A stretch of 64,000 nt of DNA from Prostheceraeus crozeri (GCA_907163375.1 CAJQUW010005362.1:558001-622000); one strand, 5' to 3'. Counted from the first letter of the stretch, positions 12,130 to 23,841 are shown. Numbers and translations are program-made. Notes: generated by a model from the sequence alone, not told the origin.

Positions 12130-13968
12130 TCATTTATGGTGATACAAGTAAAAACAATTCTTTCCCTTCGTGAAACAAAGATACACTTCACATTTTCTAC
12201 AACGAACGAATGTAAAGACTGTGCGACTCGAACATTGTGCACATCTGCTATCCATGTATTCTGGAAAATGATCATAGAGATCAAACTGTATGTCAGGAGA
12301 CTTGATTGATACTAGAAGACGCTTTTTTCGTGGTGGCATCAGTTCTTTTAGAAAACTTGGACGCCCAACTGGTTTATTAAATTTCAAGAGACTTTCTGCA
12401 ACCTGCAGTTGAAACTCTTTCAAAGATAACCGCCCTGCACTTGTTTGTGTCGAATCACGTCGGTAACATAGCCATGAGTTTACCAAGGCAATGTGCGTTA
12501 GATGATGCCATATATATAAAGGCCAACGATTACTGCGAAACCTATATGAGTATAGCGACACCATTTTATCGTTAAGATCGATGCCTCCCATGTTGTTGTT
12601 GTATTCGTTCACTATTTGAGGACACTGGACTTCGACGTACTTTTTCTCCTTCCTGTCGTAACGTTCAATGGTCATCATTGGCTCTACACCAACGTATGTA
12701 GAGACAATAAAAACAAAACGGTTGTCAAACCATTTTACTGCAACTATGTTGTCTTCTTGTTGAACGCAATAATCCACTGAACCTCTTCCTTTTGCCTTCA
12801 ACTCCTTGTCAGATACGAAGTTTGGCCGCAGTCGTCCGTATCTAAATGTTCCTGTAAAATGAAAGCCTTTGCTTTGTAAATATCGTATCATGGGTAATCC
12901 TACAAAATAATTATCCGCACAAATTTTGAAAGGAATTCCTTCGGGTAGGTTTTTCACCAAACGAATGATGTGATCACCACTTACACCAGCTGCACTTGGC
13001 TTTTCTCCAGTCGCACCTGTGTAAAGATAAAAGTCATGAATAATGCCGGTAGGGTCCGCCCTGGCAAACACCGTAAAGTGCCATTTCGCAGGTTTTTTTG
13101 GGTTGTATTGCCTTGGTCCTTTTTTGCCTCGGTAAGAAATTGATATTTCATCAATACATTGATTTTGATTAGGCCTGATCTTTAAGCAATTTTGTCTCAG
13201 AGCCTCCATGAATGGGCGAATTTTCCATGCTTTGTCACTTTTGTCTAAATCGTCATCAGTGTTGTCTACAAAATGCAGGTATCTACAAAGAGTCTCAAAA
13301 CGAGTTCTAGACATTTGAGAAGCTACAGGCTCATACAAAGTTTCTTTTGCCCAGTAACCACGGACCGAAGGCATTTGCACGACTCCCATTTTAAATAAAA
13401 TGCCCACAAGGATTTCGATCTCTTTCGGGTTAGTATCGAGTGTTTTAGGTGACTTGTTTTGAAAATAGTATCGATTAGTTTCATCAGCTATCTCATGAAA
13501 CATCTCGTTTGAAAAAAAAGATTTGAAGTATGATAAAGGAGTCATATCATTCTCACTCGTTTCATCGAAAATAGGGAATGGTTGCACTTCTACTTCAAAT
13601 TCCTTACGTCTCCATCCTCGACCTTTGTCTTCACTTTCACCAGCGTCACTCAAAGTCACTACATTTGCACATTCGCTTTCGATTATGTCGGTGTCTTCGT
13701 CAGATTCCGCGTCGATATTGAGGAGAACGGTTTCTATAGTTTCCATCACAGAGTCATTGATGTCATCGTCACTGTCATTTCCGCTCTCATGACCATCAGC
13801 AACAGAGAAGTATTCAAAGGAAGATGTAGGTCTGTTGGTGCGCGAACTATTCTTGTATAATTTTTCGATAGCATCAGATTTGCTTCTTCGAGGTTCATTC
13901 TGGAAAGACAGAAAGGTATTCTTGAAATAATTATCAAAAATACTTACGCATGTTTCTAAAAGTATCAA
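12130..13968 (-). CDS. piggyBac transposase 3 (612-codon open frame)
   Basis: A full-length piggyBac-family transposase of vertebrate PGBD/invertebrate type. It has an acidic N-terminus (about residues 50-120), then the catalytic core with CIDEISISYRGKKGP (Asp 1), KICADNYFVGLP (Asp 2) and NMGGIDLNDKM (Asp 3). The C-terminus is a Cys-rich zinc domain (CAQCSS, FVRCRKCEVYLC, final HH). No internal stop or shift is visible. The first about 25 codons may be intronic: a 48-nt GT-AG candidate lies at 13900-13947, in frame on both sides, so the true start is uncertain. Unlike its neighbours it could still encode a working enzyme, though that is inference. Confidence 0.93.
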   Translation of the reverse strand: MILLETCVSIFDNYFKNTFLSFQNEPRRSKSDAIEKLYKNSSRTNRPTSSFEYFSVADGHESGNDSDDDINDSVMETIETVLLNIDAESDEDTDIIESECANVVTLSDAGESEDKGRGWRRKEFEVEVQPFPIFDETSENDMTPLSYFKSFFSNEMFHEIADETNRYYFQNKSPKTLDTNPKEIEILVGILFKMGVVQMPSVRGYWAKETLYEPVASQMSRTRFETLCRYLHFVDNTDDDLDKSDKAWKIRPFMEALRQNCLKIRPNQNQCIDEISISYRGKKGPRQYNPKKPAKWHFTVFARADPTGIIHDFYLYTGATGEKPSAAGVSGDHIIRLVKNLPEGIPFKICADNYFVGLPMIRYLQSKGFHFTGTFRYGRLRPNFVSDKELKAKGRGSVDYCVQQEDNIVAVKWFDNRFVFIVSTYVGVEPMMTIERYDRKEKKYVEVQCPQIVNEYNNNMGGIDLNDKMVSLYSYRFRSNRWPLYIWHHLTHIALVNSWLCYRRDSTQTSAGRLSLKEFQLQVAESLLKFNKPVGRPSFLKELMPPRKKRLLVSIKSPDIQFDLYDHFPEYMDSRCAQCSSRTVFTFVRCRKCEVYLCFTKGKNCFYLYHHK

Positions 13969-14212
13969 TAAAGATAGGCTACACTGCTACAGCAATCACA
14001 CTATTTTGGATAAACCCTACAAAACAATGATAATGATATACATACATGTAGGCCTACATGTATATATAATTTCAAGTAAGAAGCTATGAGGAGTAATGGG
14101 TTATAAGTCCAGTACATTTAATCTTAGTGCAATTAACACCAAATTCATTCAAATCTTGAGTCAGTTTTCATTGATAGTTATAAGATCTTCTCGTGTCTTC
14201 CCAATGTGCAAG

Positions 14213-14297
14213 TGTGCGATAGCGCAGTGGTCAAAGGCTGTATGTGTAACCGTGCACAGCGCCAAAACTGTTTTGAGTTCGAATCCCCACCGGCACA
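14213..14297 (+). tRNA. tRNA-like sequence (pseudo-tRNA or SINE head)
   Basis: An 85-nt stretch with an A-box-like TAGCGCAGTGG and a B-box-like GAGTTCGAATCC. TGTGC at the 5' end pairs with GCACA at the 3' end. A weak anticodon stem (TGTAT/GTGCA) encloses an 8-nt loop. The length resembles a tRNA with a long variable arm (Ser/Leu class), but the loop size and weak stems argue against a working tRNA. It may be the head of a tRNA-derived SINE carried within piggyBac-3. Confidence 0.42.
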
Positions 14298-14985
14298 TTT
14301 TTGGTTTGTTCGTATAAACTTAGGAATAATCATCCTTTTATTAACATACGGTACGCTGCATTAACCAATGAATACACTTAGAAATAGTGAAGCGTCTCAT
14401 TTCTTAATCACCGATGGTGAAATATATAGTGATCATAGGGCCTAATCGTAGTATATTCGGCTGAATTCGACATAATTTAGCATCTAAGAAGATAAACTGG
14501 TATTCTATAACATGTAGCAATGATATATTATGTCTTAATTGATCCAGTATTTTCAATATTTTACTTTTGTCATTAATGGTAGCATATCAGCTACCAACAT
14601 AATTTACATACGGTAATTCTCGTGGTAGCAGAAATGCACCACTTGATATAATTTATACTAGGCATGTCATCTAACCGGTTATGTGACACTACAGTAATGT
14701 ACAAGTCCTGAATATTCCATGATAATGATTTAGTCGAAAATATAAATATATTTCTATGCGAATGACGTGAAAGAACTTACCATGTTAACAGCACCTGATG
14801 AGAACAATATTCAAATTTGCCGCCCGACTTTGAAATATGACGGATATCGATGAAATTCATTGTAAGAATAGACAATGGGTAGCACTAGTGCTACAATGAG
14901 CAACTATGATAGAATTGGAAATTGTATGCATGATTTGTGTCGTTGAAGTTGTGGTAGCATATCTGCTACCCGGGGCATTACTGGG

Positions 14986-15154
14986 TTAACCACGACGAGT
15001 TGCAGCGTGTATGAGGTATCAAAAGACTGCAAATTTTCTGAAACCACCAGAAATGTCAACACTTTTACAAGAAATTGTAATAGTTGTATTTAATTAATTA
15101 AATAGCAATAATTCAAAATTGGACATCATACACGCTGCAACTCGTCGTGGTTAA
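14986..15154. mobile_element. 169-bp TTAA MITE
   Basis: TTAA at 14986-14989 and 15151-15154 flank terminal inverted repeats of about 25 bp that begin CCACGACGAGTTGCAGCGTG. The interior is AT-rich and non-coding. The form (TTAA target, inverted ends, no gene) fits a piggyBac-mobilised MITE. Its ends do not match those of piggyBac-2, -3 or -4, so it belongs to another family. Confidence 0.85.
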
Positions 15155-15339
15155 AATAACATACTGAACCGGTGTTTTTGACATTCTCGAACAATCAACA
15201 TACCATTCCCTAGACAATTCTGCGGCATCTCCGATGAACATTTTCTTGGTTTTGACTGTAATCTTGTAGTTAAAATAACATAGAACATGGGGCCTAAATG
15301 ACCATTATTTCTGGGGCCTAAATGACTGGACACCAAACA

Positions 15340-15610
15340 GTGACACTGAAAACTTTATATTCCTTTCAGCCGATTAGCATTGAATTCGTCATCTTTCAGC
15401 GTGATCGGGCCCATGCCTCTGGACATACGCCAGGCAACCCTCAAAGAATTCAAGAAATTGTGCCATGACTTTTATCTTCAATGTTATTTTTGATTATTTG
15501 TATTGCTCCGTTCCTTTGCTGTACATCGTATGTTAATTTTGTTGCACGACCACATTGAAAACATGGGTGTATCGAGGGCAAATAAAGCTTTCTCCTTCTT
15601 TCTTCACTGT
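15340..15610 (+). pseudogene. 3' tail of a non-LTR retrotransposon
   Basis: One frame reads DIRQATLKEFKKLCHDFYLQ (about 15420-15480), a phrase type seen at the very C-terminus of LINE proteins. An AT-rich 3' UTR follows, with AATAAA near 15580 and a pyrimidine-rich end. Everything upstream is missing. The family is uncertain (CR1/L2-like at best). Confidence 0.4.
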
Positions 15611-16275
15611 GTACGGTGAAAAGTTTTTTTTATCTTAATTGTTCATTGCAATTGAAAGGGAAATCACTATTGATCGTGCTAATTGCAGTTATATAAAGAG
15701 GAAAGAGATCGTCAATTTGAAATCAAGCAGACATTCCATGGGATCAGCAGTGGACAGCCAAAGAAGTCAACATTGAAGCAGCTTTCAAATGTTAGGGGAG
15801 GGTGGGGCACATTAACAAACAGCCTTATCTGCGAAACTAGAAATAGTGAATTTTACGCTTTAACCCTCAAAGGTTCAACGTGGAACATTTTGTTCCACCG
15901 GCCAATAAAATGTTTATTCTGATAAAACTATTTAATCCTGGTAGTTCATACTCCAGAACTTCAAACTAGAGTACAATGCCCTAAAAATGCTCTAATATAG
16001 AGTTCGTACCTAAATTAGTTTCGGTTCTAGATCAAAACTTCACGTCAAGGTTCAACGTGGAACATTTTTTCCAATGACTTAAATGCAAATTTGCCATACT
16101 TTGACAGGGTCTGAGTAACTGAATACATATCTTCAAGTGACTGTTATCAAACATGATACTAGAGCTCATGAGATTCCAATAGTATCTTCCTCAGCTGCAA
16201 AATAATGGCAGGTGCAACATTTTTCAAATTTTTGTCTGGCGCGAAATTCAAGAGACTTTCACAATCTTTCACGAC

Positions 16276-17340
16276 ATGGCCGCCGGTAGACCGCGTCGAA
16301 TGACATTTTTGCAGGCATGTAATGATTTGAATATTGTTGATGAAGTCTCAAGAGATAGTTCAGATGATTCCTCGGCCGATGAGGATGATCCCGAGGACAA
16401 TACGAAAGACCTTTCGACTATGGACATCGAAAATCAGAGCGCAATCCTGGTCCCACTACCGACAAATGACGACGAGGGAGATATTCCTGTTTTCGCCAAT
16501 GATAGTGACGATTCCAGTGACTCAGATGACGATATCGCCGATGATAATTCATCTTCTGATCTGTGCAATTCAAAGGGAATCATATACTCGAAGTTGCCTT
16601 ATCCGCAGCGATCAAGAAGCATCGTACATCCTTCGTCGATAATTGTATCGTTTTCACTTATTTTCACGGAAGAAATTTTGTATCATACATTGAGGTGTAC
16701 CAACATCAAAGTGAGGTCAATGAATTCTTCTCCTTATCCTTGAACAAAGGTGTTTTTTCAATGCATGAATTGAAGGCTTGTATAGCTTTACTTCTGCGGG
16801 CTGGAGCGGATCGCGGCAGCTTCACTGACATCGACGACTTGTGGAATGTGCGAGACAGTGAGCCCTTTTATCGTGCTACAATATCCAAAGCAAGGTTCAA
16901 ATTTTTTCTGACAGCTATACGTTTTGATGACTATCGCACACGAGAGGCACGTAAAGCCGACGGTGACGTCCTGGCAGCTTTCTCTGACCAATGGAATCTT
17001 TTGAACTCACAGTTCCTCAAGCTCTATGTCCCGAGTGAGAACCTAACAGTTGACGAAAAACTGTTAGGGTATCGAGGCCGTATACCAGGAAAGACTTACA
17101 TGCCGTCAAAGCCGCATAAGTATGGCGTCAAGATATTCTGGATATGTGAAGCGGATTCCGGTTATGCCTTGAAGGTAAGCGAGACGGAGAGGACGTCCAC
17201 CAAAATTTGGCATTTGACATAGGAGTTGACAAGTCCTTTCTACAGCTCAGGACGTAACATCGTTTGTGATAATTTTTTCACTTCGCATGACTTAGCTGTC
17301 TTCCTATTGTCGAAAAGTCTCACAATTCTCGGAAATGTTC
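16276..17340 (+). pseudogene. piggyBac transposase 4, 5' part
   Basis: ATG at 16276 opens an acidic Asp/Ser-rich N-terminus (16276 to about 16570). The core follows in another frame (16563-17222): LKACIALLLRAG, DLWNVRDSEPFYRA and NLTVDEKLLGYRGRIPG (Asp 1), then KYGVKIFWICEADSGY. Past about 17222 the frame shifts again to give IVCDNFFTS (Asp 2) and LSKSLTILG, where the sequence is interrupted at 17340 by the Polinton. At least two frameshifts, so it was probably already dead or dying. Confidence 0.85.
17335..17340. repeat. Polinton target-site duplication, left copy
   Basis: ATGTTC directly before the left terminus; the same six bases follow the right terminus. Six base pairs is the known duplication length for Polintons. 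Confidence 0.95.
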
Positions 17341-20300
17341 AGTAGTAAGCAAGTGACAAACACTCGACCGGCGCCCCCCCTCTGGCACGGCAGAGTGTCG
17401 TGGTCGGCCGCCGTGGTGCTTCGGGTCTGAGCCCCCCCTCTGGTCTGGAACGACAGAGTCTGTCGTGGTGTGCCGGCCAGGTGGGTTCACAACATGTTCG
17501 CTGACTCCCCCCCCCCTCTGCAACGACAGAGTGTGAGACTCGGATGTGTTGGTCTCGTATGGGTTGACGTGACCGACCGCCTAGGTTGACGTGGCCGACC
17601 GCCTAGGTTGACGTGGGCGACCGTCTAGGTTGTCGTGGATGGTGAAATGGCTGCCAGATTCGGATTCAGCGTAAAATTCTGCATCGGTAGGGTGAGTTTC
17701 AAGGCAATTGGCGAGAAAAAATTTTTCTTCAAAATTTTAACAGAGTTAGAATTTGGGACGTTTTGGTGTGTAGCGCCCAAACGAAGCATCGGATGAGAAA
17801 ACGGAGGCCAGATTCGGAATCTACGTGAAATTTTGGGTTAGGAAGGATGTTTCCAGCGAAATCGGAGAGAAAAAATTTTCGGCTGACGTCCCCCCCCCTG
17901 GACAGCTTGCTTCGATTTTGGCTTCCAGTGGACGGATTTTGTCGTGCGATAGCTCGTTTGAAAGCTAAGAGTGAGACAAATTCAGTGAAAGAATCGGCTT
18001 GTTCCTATCTGTCTTCGTTTAGATGTGAGACGCCATTTAAGATTTTGGGACATTGGTGAAAAACGACAGAGTTAGAATTTGGGACGTTTTGGGCTCTAGC
18101 TTCAAAACGAAGCATCGGATTGGAAAACGGATTTCAGATTTGGAATCAGCGTGAAATTCTTTATCTGTATAGTGAGTTTCAAGGCAATCGGCGAGAAAAA
18201 ATTTTCAACATTTTTCGAAAAAACGACAGAGTTAGAATTTGGGACGTTTTGGTGTGTAGCGCCCAAACGAAGCATCGGATGAGAAAACGGAGGCCAGATT
18301 CGGAATCTACGTGAAATTTTGGGTTAGGAAGGATGTTTCCAGCGAAATCGGAGAGAAAAAATTTTCGGCTGACGTCCACCCCCCTCTGGACAGCTTGCTT
18401 CGATTTTGGCTTCCAGTGGACGGATTTTGTCGTGCGATAGCTCGTTTGAAAGCTAAGAGTGAGACAAATTCAGTGAAACAATCGGCTTGTTCCTATCTGT
18501 CTTCATTCAAAAGTTAGAGCGGTTACAAGATTTTAGGTCGGAGCTCGCTCACCTGAAAAAATCCTAAGTGTCAGAGTGGCTTTGTATGGGTAAAAATTTG
18601 AAAATTTTCCAAAGTGTGGAATTTCGACCTGGGACCGTCACCAAAACATTTTTCATCAAATTTTGAAATTTCACTGACGTCCCCCCCCTCTGGACAGCTT
18701 GCTTCGATTTTGGCTTCCAGTGGACGGATTTTGTCGTGCGATAGCTCGTTTGAAAGCTAAGAGTGAGACAAATTCAGTGAAACAATCGGCTTGTTCCTAT
18801 CTGTCTTCGTTCAAAAGTTAGAGCGGTTACAAGATTTTAGGTCGGAGCTCGCTCACCTGAAAAAATCCTAAGTGTCAGAGTGGCTTTGTATGGGTAAAAA
18901 TTTGAAAATTTTCCAAAGTGTGGAATTTCGACCTGGGAACGTCACCAAAACATTTTTCATCAAATTTTGAAATTTCACTGACGTCCCCCCCCCTCTGGAC
19001 AGCTTGCTTCGATTTTGGCTTCCAGTGGACGGATTTTGTCGTGCGATAGCTCGTTTGAAAGCTAAGAGTGAGACAAATTCAGTGAAACAATCGGCTTGTT
19101 CCTATCTGTCTTCGTTCAAAAGTTAGAGCGGTTACAAGATTTTAGGTCGGAGCTCGCTCACCTGAAAAAATCCTAAGTGTCAGAGTGGCTTTGTATGGGT
19201 AAAAATTTGAAAATTTTCCAAAGTGTGGAATTTCGACCTGGGAACGTCACCAAAACATTTTTCATCAAATTTTGAAATTTCACTGACGTCCCCCCCCCTC
19301 TGGACAGCTTGCTTCGATTTTGGCTTCCAGTGGACGGATTTTGTCGTGCGATAGCTCGTTTGAAAGCTAAGAGTGAGACAAATTCAGTGAAAGAATCGGC
19401 TTGTTCCTATCTGTCTTCGTTTAGATGTGAGACGCCATTTAAGATTTTGGGACATTGGTGAAAAACGACAGAGTTAGAATTTGGGACGTTTTGGGCTCTA
19501 GCTTCAAAACGAAGCATCGGATTGGAAAACGGATTTCAGATTTGGAATCAGCGTGAAATTCTTTATCTGTATAGTGAGTTTCAAGGCAATCGGCGAGAAA
19601 AAATTTTCAACATTTTTCGAAAAAACGACAGAGTTAGAATTTGGGACGTTTTGGTGTGTAGCGCCCAAACGAAGCATCGGATGAGAAAACGGAGGCCAGA
19701 TTCGGAATCTACGTGAAATTTTGGGTTAGGAAGGATGTTTCCAGCGAAATCGGAGAGAAAAAATTTTCGGCTGACGTCCCCCCCCTCTGGACAGCTTGCT
19801 TCGATTTTGGCTTCCAGTGGACGGACTTTGTCGTGCGATAGCTCGTTTGAAAGCTAAGAGTGAGACAAATTCAGTGAAACAATCGGCTTGTTCCTATCTG
19901 TCTTCATTCAAAAGTTAGAGCGGTTACAAGATTTTAGGTCGGAGCTCGCTCACCTGAAAAAATCCTAAGTGTCAGAGTGGCTTTGTATGGGTAAAAATTT
20001 GAAAATTTTCCAAAGTGTGGAATTTCGACCTGGGACCGTCACCAAAACATTTTTCATCAAATTTTGAAATTTCACTGACGTCCCCCCCCCCTCTGGACAG
20101 CTTGCTTCGATTTTGGCTTCCAGTGGACGGATTTTGTCGTGCGATAGCTCGTTTGAAAGCTAAGAGTGAGACAAATTCAGTGAAACAATCGGCTTGTTCC
20201 TATCTGTCTTCGTTCAAAAGTTAGAGCGGTTACAAGATTTTAGGTCGGAGCTCGCTCACCTGAAAAAATCCTAAGTGTCAGAGTGGCTTTGTATGGGTAA

Positions 20301-23300
20301 AAATTTGAAAATTTTCCAAAGTGTGGAATTTCGACCTGGGAACGTCACCAAAACATTTTTCATCAAATTTTGAAATTTCACTGACGTCCCCCCCCCTCTG
20401 GACAGCTTGCTTCGATTTTGGCTTCCAGTGGACGGATTTTGTCGTGCGATAGCTCGTTTGAAAGCTAAGAGTGAGACAAATTCAGTGAAACAATCGGCTT
20501 GTTCCTATCTGTCTTCGTTCAAAAGTTAGAGCGGTTACAAGATTTTAGGTCGGAGCTCGCTCACCTGAAAAAATCCTAAGTGTCAGAGTGGCTTTGTATG
20601 GGTAAAAATTTGAAAATTTTCCAAAGTGTGGAATTTCGACCTGGGAACGTCACCAAAACATTTTTCATCAAATTTTGAAATTTCACTGACGTCCCCCCCC
20701 CCTCTGGACAGCTTGCTTCGATTTTGGCTTCCAGTGGACGGATTTTGTCGTGCGATAGCTCGTTTGAAAGCTAAGAGTGAGACAAATTCAGTGAAAGAAT
20801 CGGCTTGTTCCTATCTGTCTTCGTTTAGATGTGAGACGCCATTTAAGATTTTGGGACATTGGTGAAAAACGACAGAGTTAGAATTTGGGACGTTTTGGGC
20901 TCTAGCTTCAAAACGAAGCATCGGATTGGAAAACGGATTTCAGATTTGGAATCAGCGTGAAATTCTTTATCTGTATAGTGAGTTTCAAGGCAATCGGCGA
21001 GAAAAAATTTTCAACATTTTTCGAAAAAACGACAGAGTTAGAATTTGGGACGTTTTGGTGTGTAGCGCCCAAACGAAGCATCGGATGAGAAAACGGAGGC
21101 CAGATTCGGAATCTACGTGAAATTTTGGGTTAGGAAGGATGTTTCCAGCGAAATCGGAGAGAAAAAATTTTCGGCTGACGTCCCCCCCCCTCTGGACAGC
21201 TTGCTTCGATTTTGGCTTCCAGTGGACGGATTTTGTCGTGCGATAGCTCGTTTGAAAGCTAAGAGTGAGACAAATTCAGTGAAACAATCGGCTTGTTCCT
21301 ATCTGTCTTCATTCAAAAGTTAGAGCGGTTACAAGATTTTAGGTCGGAGCTCGCTCACCTGAAAAAATCCTAAGTGTCAGAGTGGCTTTGTATGGGTAAA
21401 AATTTGAAAATTTTCCAAAGTGTGGAATTTCGACCTGGGAACGTCACCAAAACATTTTTCATCAAATTTTGAAATTTCACTGACGTCCCCCCCCCTCTGG
21501 ACAGCTTGCTTCGATTTTGGCTTCCAGTGGACGGATTTTGTCGTGCGATAGCTCGTTTGAAAGCTAAGAGTGAGACAAATTCAGTGAAACAATCGGCTTG
21601 TTCCTATCTGTCTTCGTTCAAAAGTTAGAGCGGTTACAAGATTTTAGGTCGGAGCTCGCTCACCTGAAAAAATCCTAAGTGTCAGAGTGGCTTTGTATGG
21701 GTAAAAATTTGAAAATTTTCCAAAGTGTGGAATTTCGACCTGGGAACGTCACCAAAACATTTTTCATCAAATTTTGAAATTTCACTGACGTCCCCCCCCC
21801 TCTGGACAGCTTGCTTCGATTTTGGCTTCCAGTGGACGGATTTTGTCGTGCGATAGCTCGTTTGAAAGCTAAGAGTGAGACAAATTCAGTGAAAGAATCG
21901 GCTTGTTCCTATCTGTCTTCGTTTAGATGTGAGACGCCATTTAAGATTTTGGGACATTGGTGAAAAACGACAGAGTTAGAATTTGGGACGTTTTGGGCTC
22001 TAGCTTCAAAACGAAGCATCGGATTGGAAAACGGATTTCAGATTTGGAATCAGCGTGAAATTCTTTATCTGTATAGTGAGTTTCAAGGCAATCGGCGAGA
22101 AAAAATTTTCAACATTTTTCGAAAAAACGACAGAGTTAGAATTTGGGACGTTTTGGTGTGTAGCGCCCAAACGAAGCATCGGATGAGAAAACGGAGGCCA
22201 GATTCGGAATCTACGTGAAATTTTGGGTTAGGAAGGATGTTTCCAGCGAAATCGGAGAGAAAAAATTTTCGGCTGACGTCCCCCCCCCTCTGGACAGCTT
22301 GCTTCGATTTTGGCTTCCAGTGGACGGATTTTGTCGTGCGATAGCTCGTTTGAAAGCTAAGAGTGAGACAAATTCAGTGAAACAATCGGCTTGTTCCTAT
22401 CTGTCTTCATTCAAAAGTTAGAGCGGTTACAAGATTTTAGGTCGGAGCTCGCTCACCTGAAAAAATCCTAAGTGTCAGAGTGGCTTTGTATGGGTAAAAA
22501 TTTGAAAATTTTCCAAAGTGTGGAATTTCGACCTGGGACCGTCACCAAAACATTTTTCATCAAATTTTGAAATTTCACTGACGTCCCCCCCCCTCTGGAC
22601 AGCTTGCTTCGATTTTGGCTTCCAGTGGACGGATTTTGTCGTGCGATAGCTCGTTTGAAAGCTAAGAGTGAGACAAATTCAGTGAAACAATCGGCTTGTT
22701 CCTATCTGTCTTCGTTCAAAAGTTAGAGCGGTTACAAGATTTTAGGTCGGAGCTCGCTCACCTGAAAAAATCCTAAGTGTCAGAGTGGCTTTGTATGGGT
22801 AAAAATTTGAAAATTTTCCAAAGTGTGGAATTTCGACCTGGGAACGTCACCAAAACATTTTTCATCAAATTTTGAAATTTCACTGACGTCCCCCCCCCCT
22901 CTGGACAGCTTGCTTCGATTTTGGCTTCCAGTGGACGGATTTTGTCGTGCGATAGCTCGTTTGAAAGCTAAGAGTGAGACAAATTCAGTGAAACAATCGG
23001 CTTGTTCCTATCTGTCTTCGTTCAAAAGTTAGAGCGGTTACAAGATTTTAGGTCGGAGCTCGCTCACCTGAAAAAATCCTAAGTGTCAGAGTGGCTTTGT
23101 ATGGGTAAAAATTTGAAAATTTTCCAAAGTGTGGAATTTCGACCTGGGAACGTCACCAAAACATTTTTCATCAAATTTTGAAATTTCACTGACGTCCCCC
23201 CCCCCTCTGGACAGCTTGCTTCGATTTTGGCGTCCAGTGGACGGATTTTGTCGTGCGATAGCTCGTTTGAAAGCTAAGAGTGAGACAAATTCAGTGAAAG

Positions 23301-23819
23301 AATCGGCTTGTTCCTATCTGTCTTCGTTCAAAAGTTAGAGCGGTTACAAGATTTTAGGTCGGAGCTCGCTCACCTGAAAAAATCCTAAGTGTCAGAGTGG
23401 CTTTGTATGGGTAAAAATTTGAAAATTTTCCAAAGTGTGGAATTTCGACCTGGGACCGTCACCAAAACATTTTTCATCAAATTTTGAAATTTCACTGACG
23501 TCCCCCCCCCTCTGGACAGCTTGCTTCGATTTTGGCTTCCAGTGGACGGATTTTGTCGTGCGATAGCTCGTTTGAAAGCTAAGAGTGAGACAAATTCAGT
23601 GAAACAATCGGCTTGTTCCTATCTGTCTTCGTTCAAAAGTTAGAGCGGTTACAAGATTTTAGGTCGGAGCTCGCTCACCTGAAAAAATCCTAAGTGTCAG
23701 AGTGGCTTTGTATGGGTAAAAATTTGAAAATTTTCCAAAGTGTGGAATTTCGACCTGGGACCGTCACCAAAACATTTTTCATCAAATTTTGAAATTTCAC
23801 TGACGTCCCCCCCCCCTCT
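17341..23819 (+). repeat. Polinton left terminal inverted repeat with 17-unit tandem array
   Basis: The outer about 540 bp are unique-like and match the right end almost exactly. From about 17883 to 23805 runs an array of 17 units punctuated by GACGTCC followed by C7-C10 and then TCTGGACAGCTTG. All units share a core of about 140 bp, followed by either a long module (unit about 488 bp) or a short one (about 306 bp). The order is L S S S L S S S L S S L S S S S S, with L units starting near 17883, 19285, 20690 and 21788. Open frames of 64-79 codons recur in every unit simply because the DNA is repeated; they are not counted as genes. Confidence 0.95.
17563..17638 (+). repeat. 22-bp tandem repeat in the outer left terminus
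   Basis: Three full copies and a partial of GTTGACGTGNCCGACCGNCT plus AG. The right end (about 48530-48625) has four copies and a partial. This is the main difference between the two outer termini. Confidence 0.9.
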
Positions 23820-23841
23820 TATCGATTGCATATTCACAGGG

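Larger units (their letters stand above)
11722..14989 (-). mobile_element. piggyBac element 3, TTAA-flanked and apparently intact
   Basis: A 3.3-kb element bounded by TTAA at 11722-11725 and 14986-14989, with terminal inverted repeat CCCAGTAATGCCC. Subterminal regions carry several copies of a 16-bp palindrome of form GTAGCA-N4-TGCTAC. It sits at the central TTAA of the palindromic element and directly abuts the 169-bp MITE, sharing its TTAA. It contains a transposase gene, a tRNA-like sequence and a (TC)n microsatellite (11975-11992). Confidence 0.92.
9306..15326. mobile_element. Palindromic (foldback) element enlarged by three TTAA insertions
   Basis: The arms start with TCATTTAGGCCCCAGAAAT, which is repeated a second time about 20 bp further in. 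Left arm pieces are 9306-9364 and 11575-11725; the right arm is 15151-15326 in inverted orientation. Removing the insertions leaves roughly 390 bp: two arms of about 190 bp joined at a central TTAA. It has no coding capacity. It was hit at TTAA sites by piggyBac-2 (left arm), piggyBac-3 and a small MITE (both at the centre). The matching TTAA in the right arm (15272-15275) is unoccupied. No clear target duplication was found outside the arms. Confidence 0.75.

Noticed and set aside
17847-23338. Many near-identical open frames of 64-79 codons in the left array (and in inverted form at 47649-48340)
   Set aside because: They recur only because the DNA unit is repeated; they have no start context, no independent conservation and no domain.
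17883-23819. CRISPR-like or satellite array
   Set aside because: Units are contiguous and lie within a Polinton terminal repeat; there are no unique spacers and the DNA is eukaryotic.
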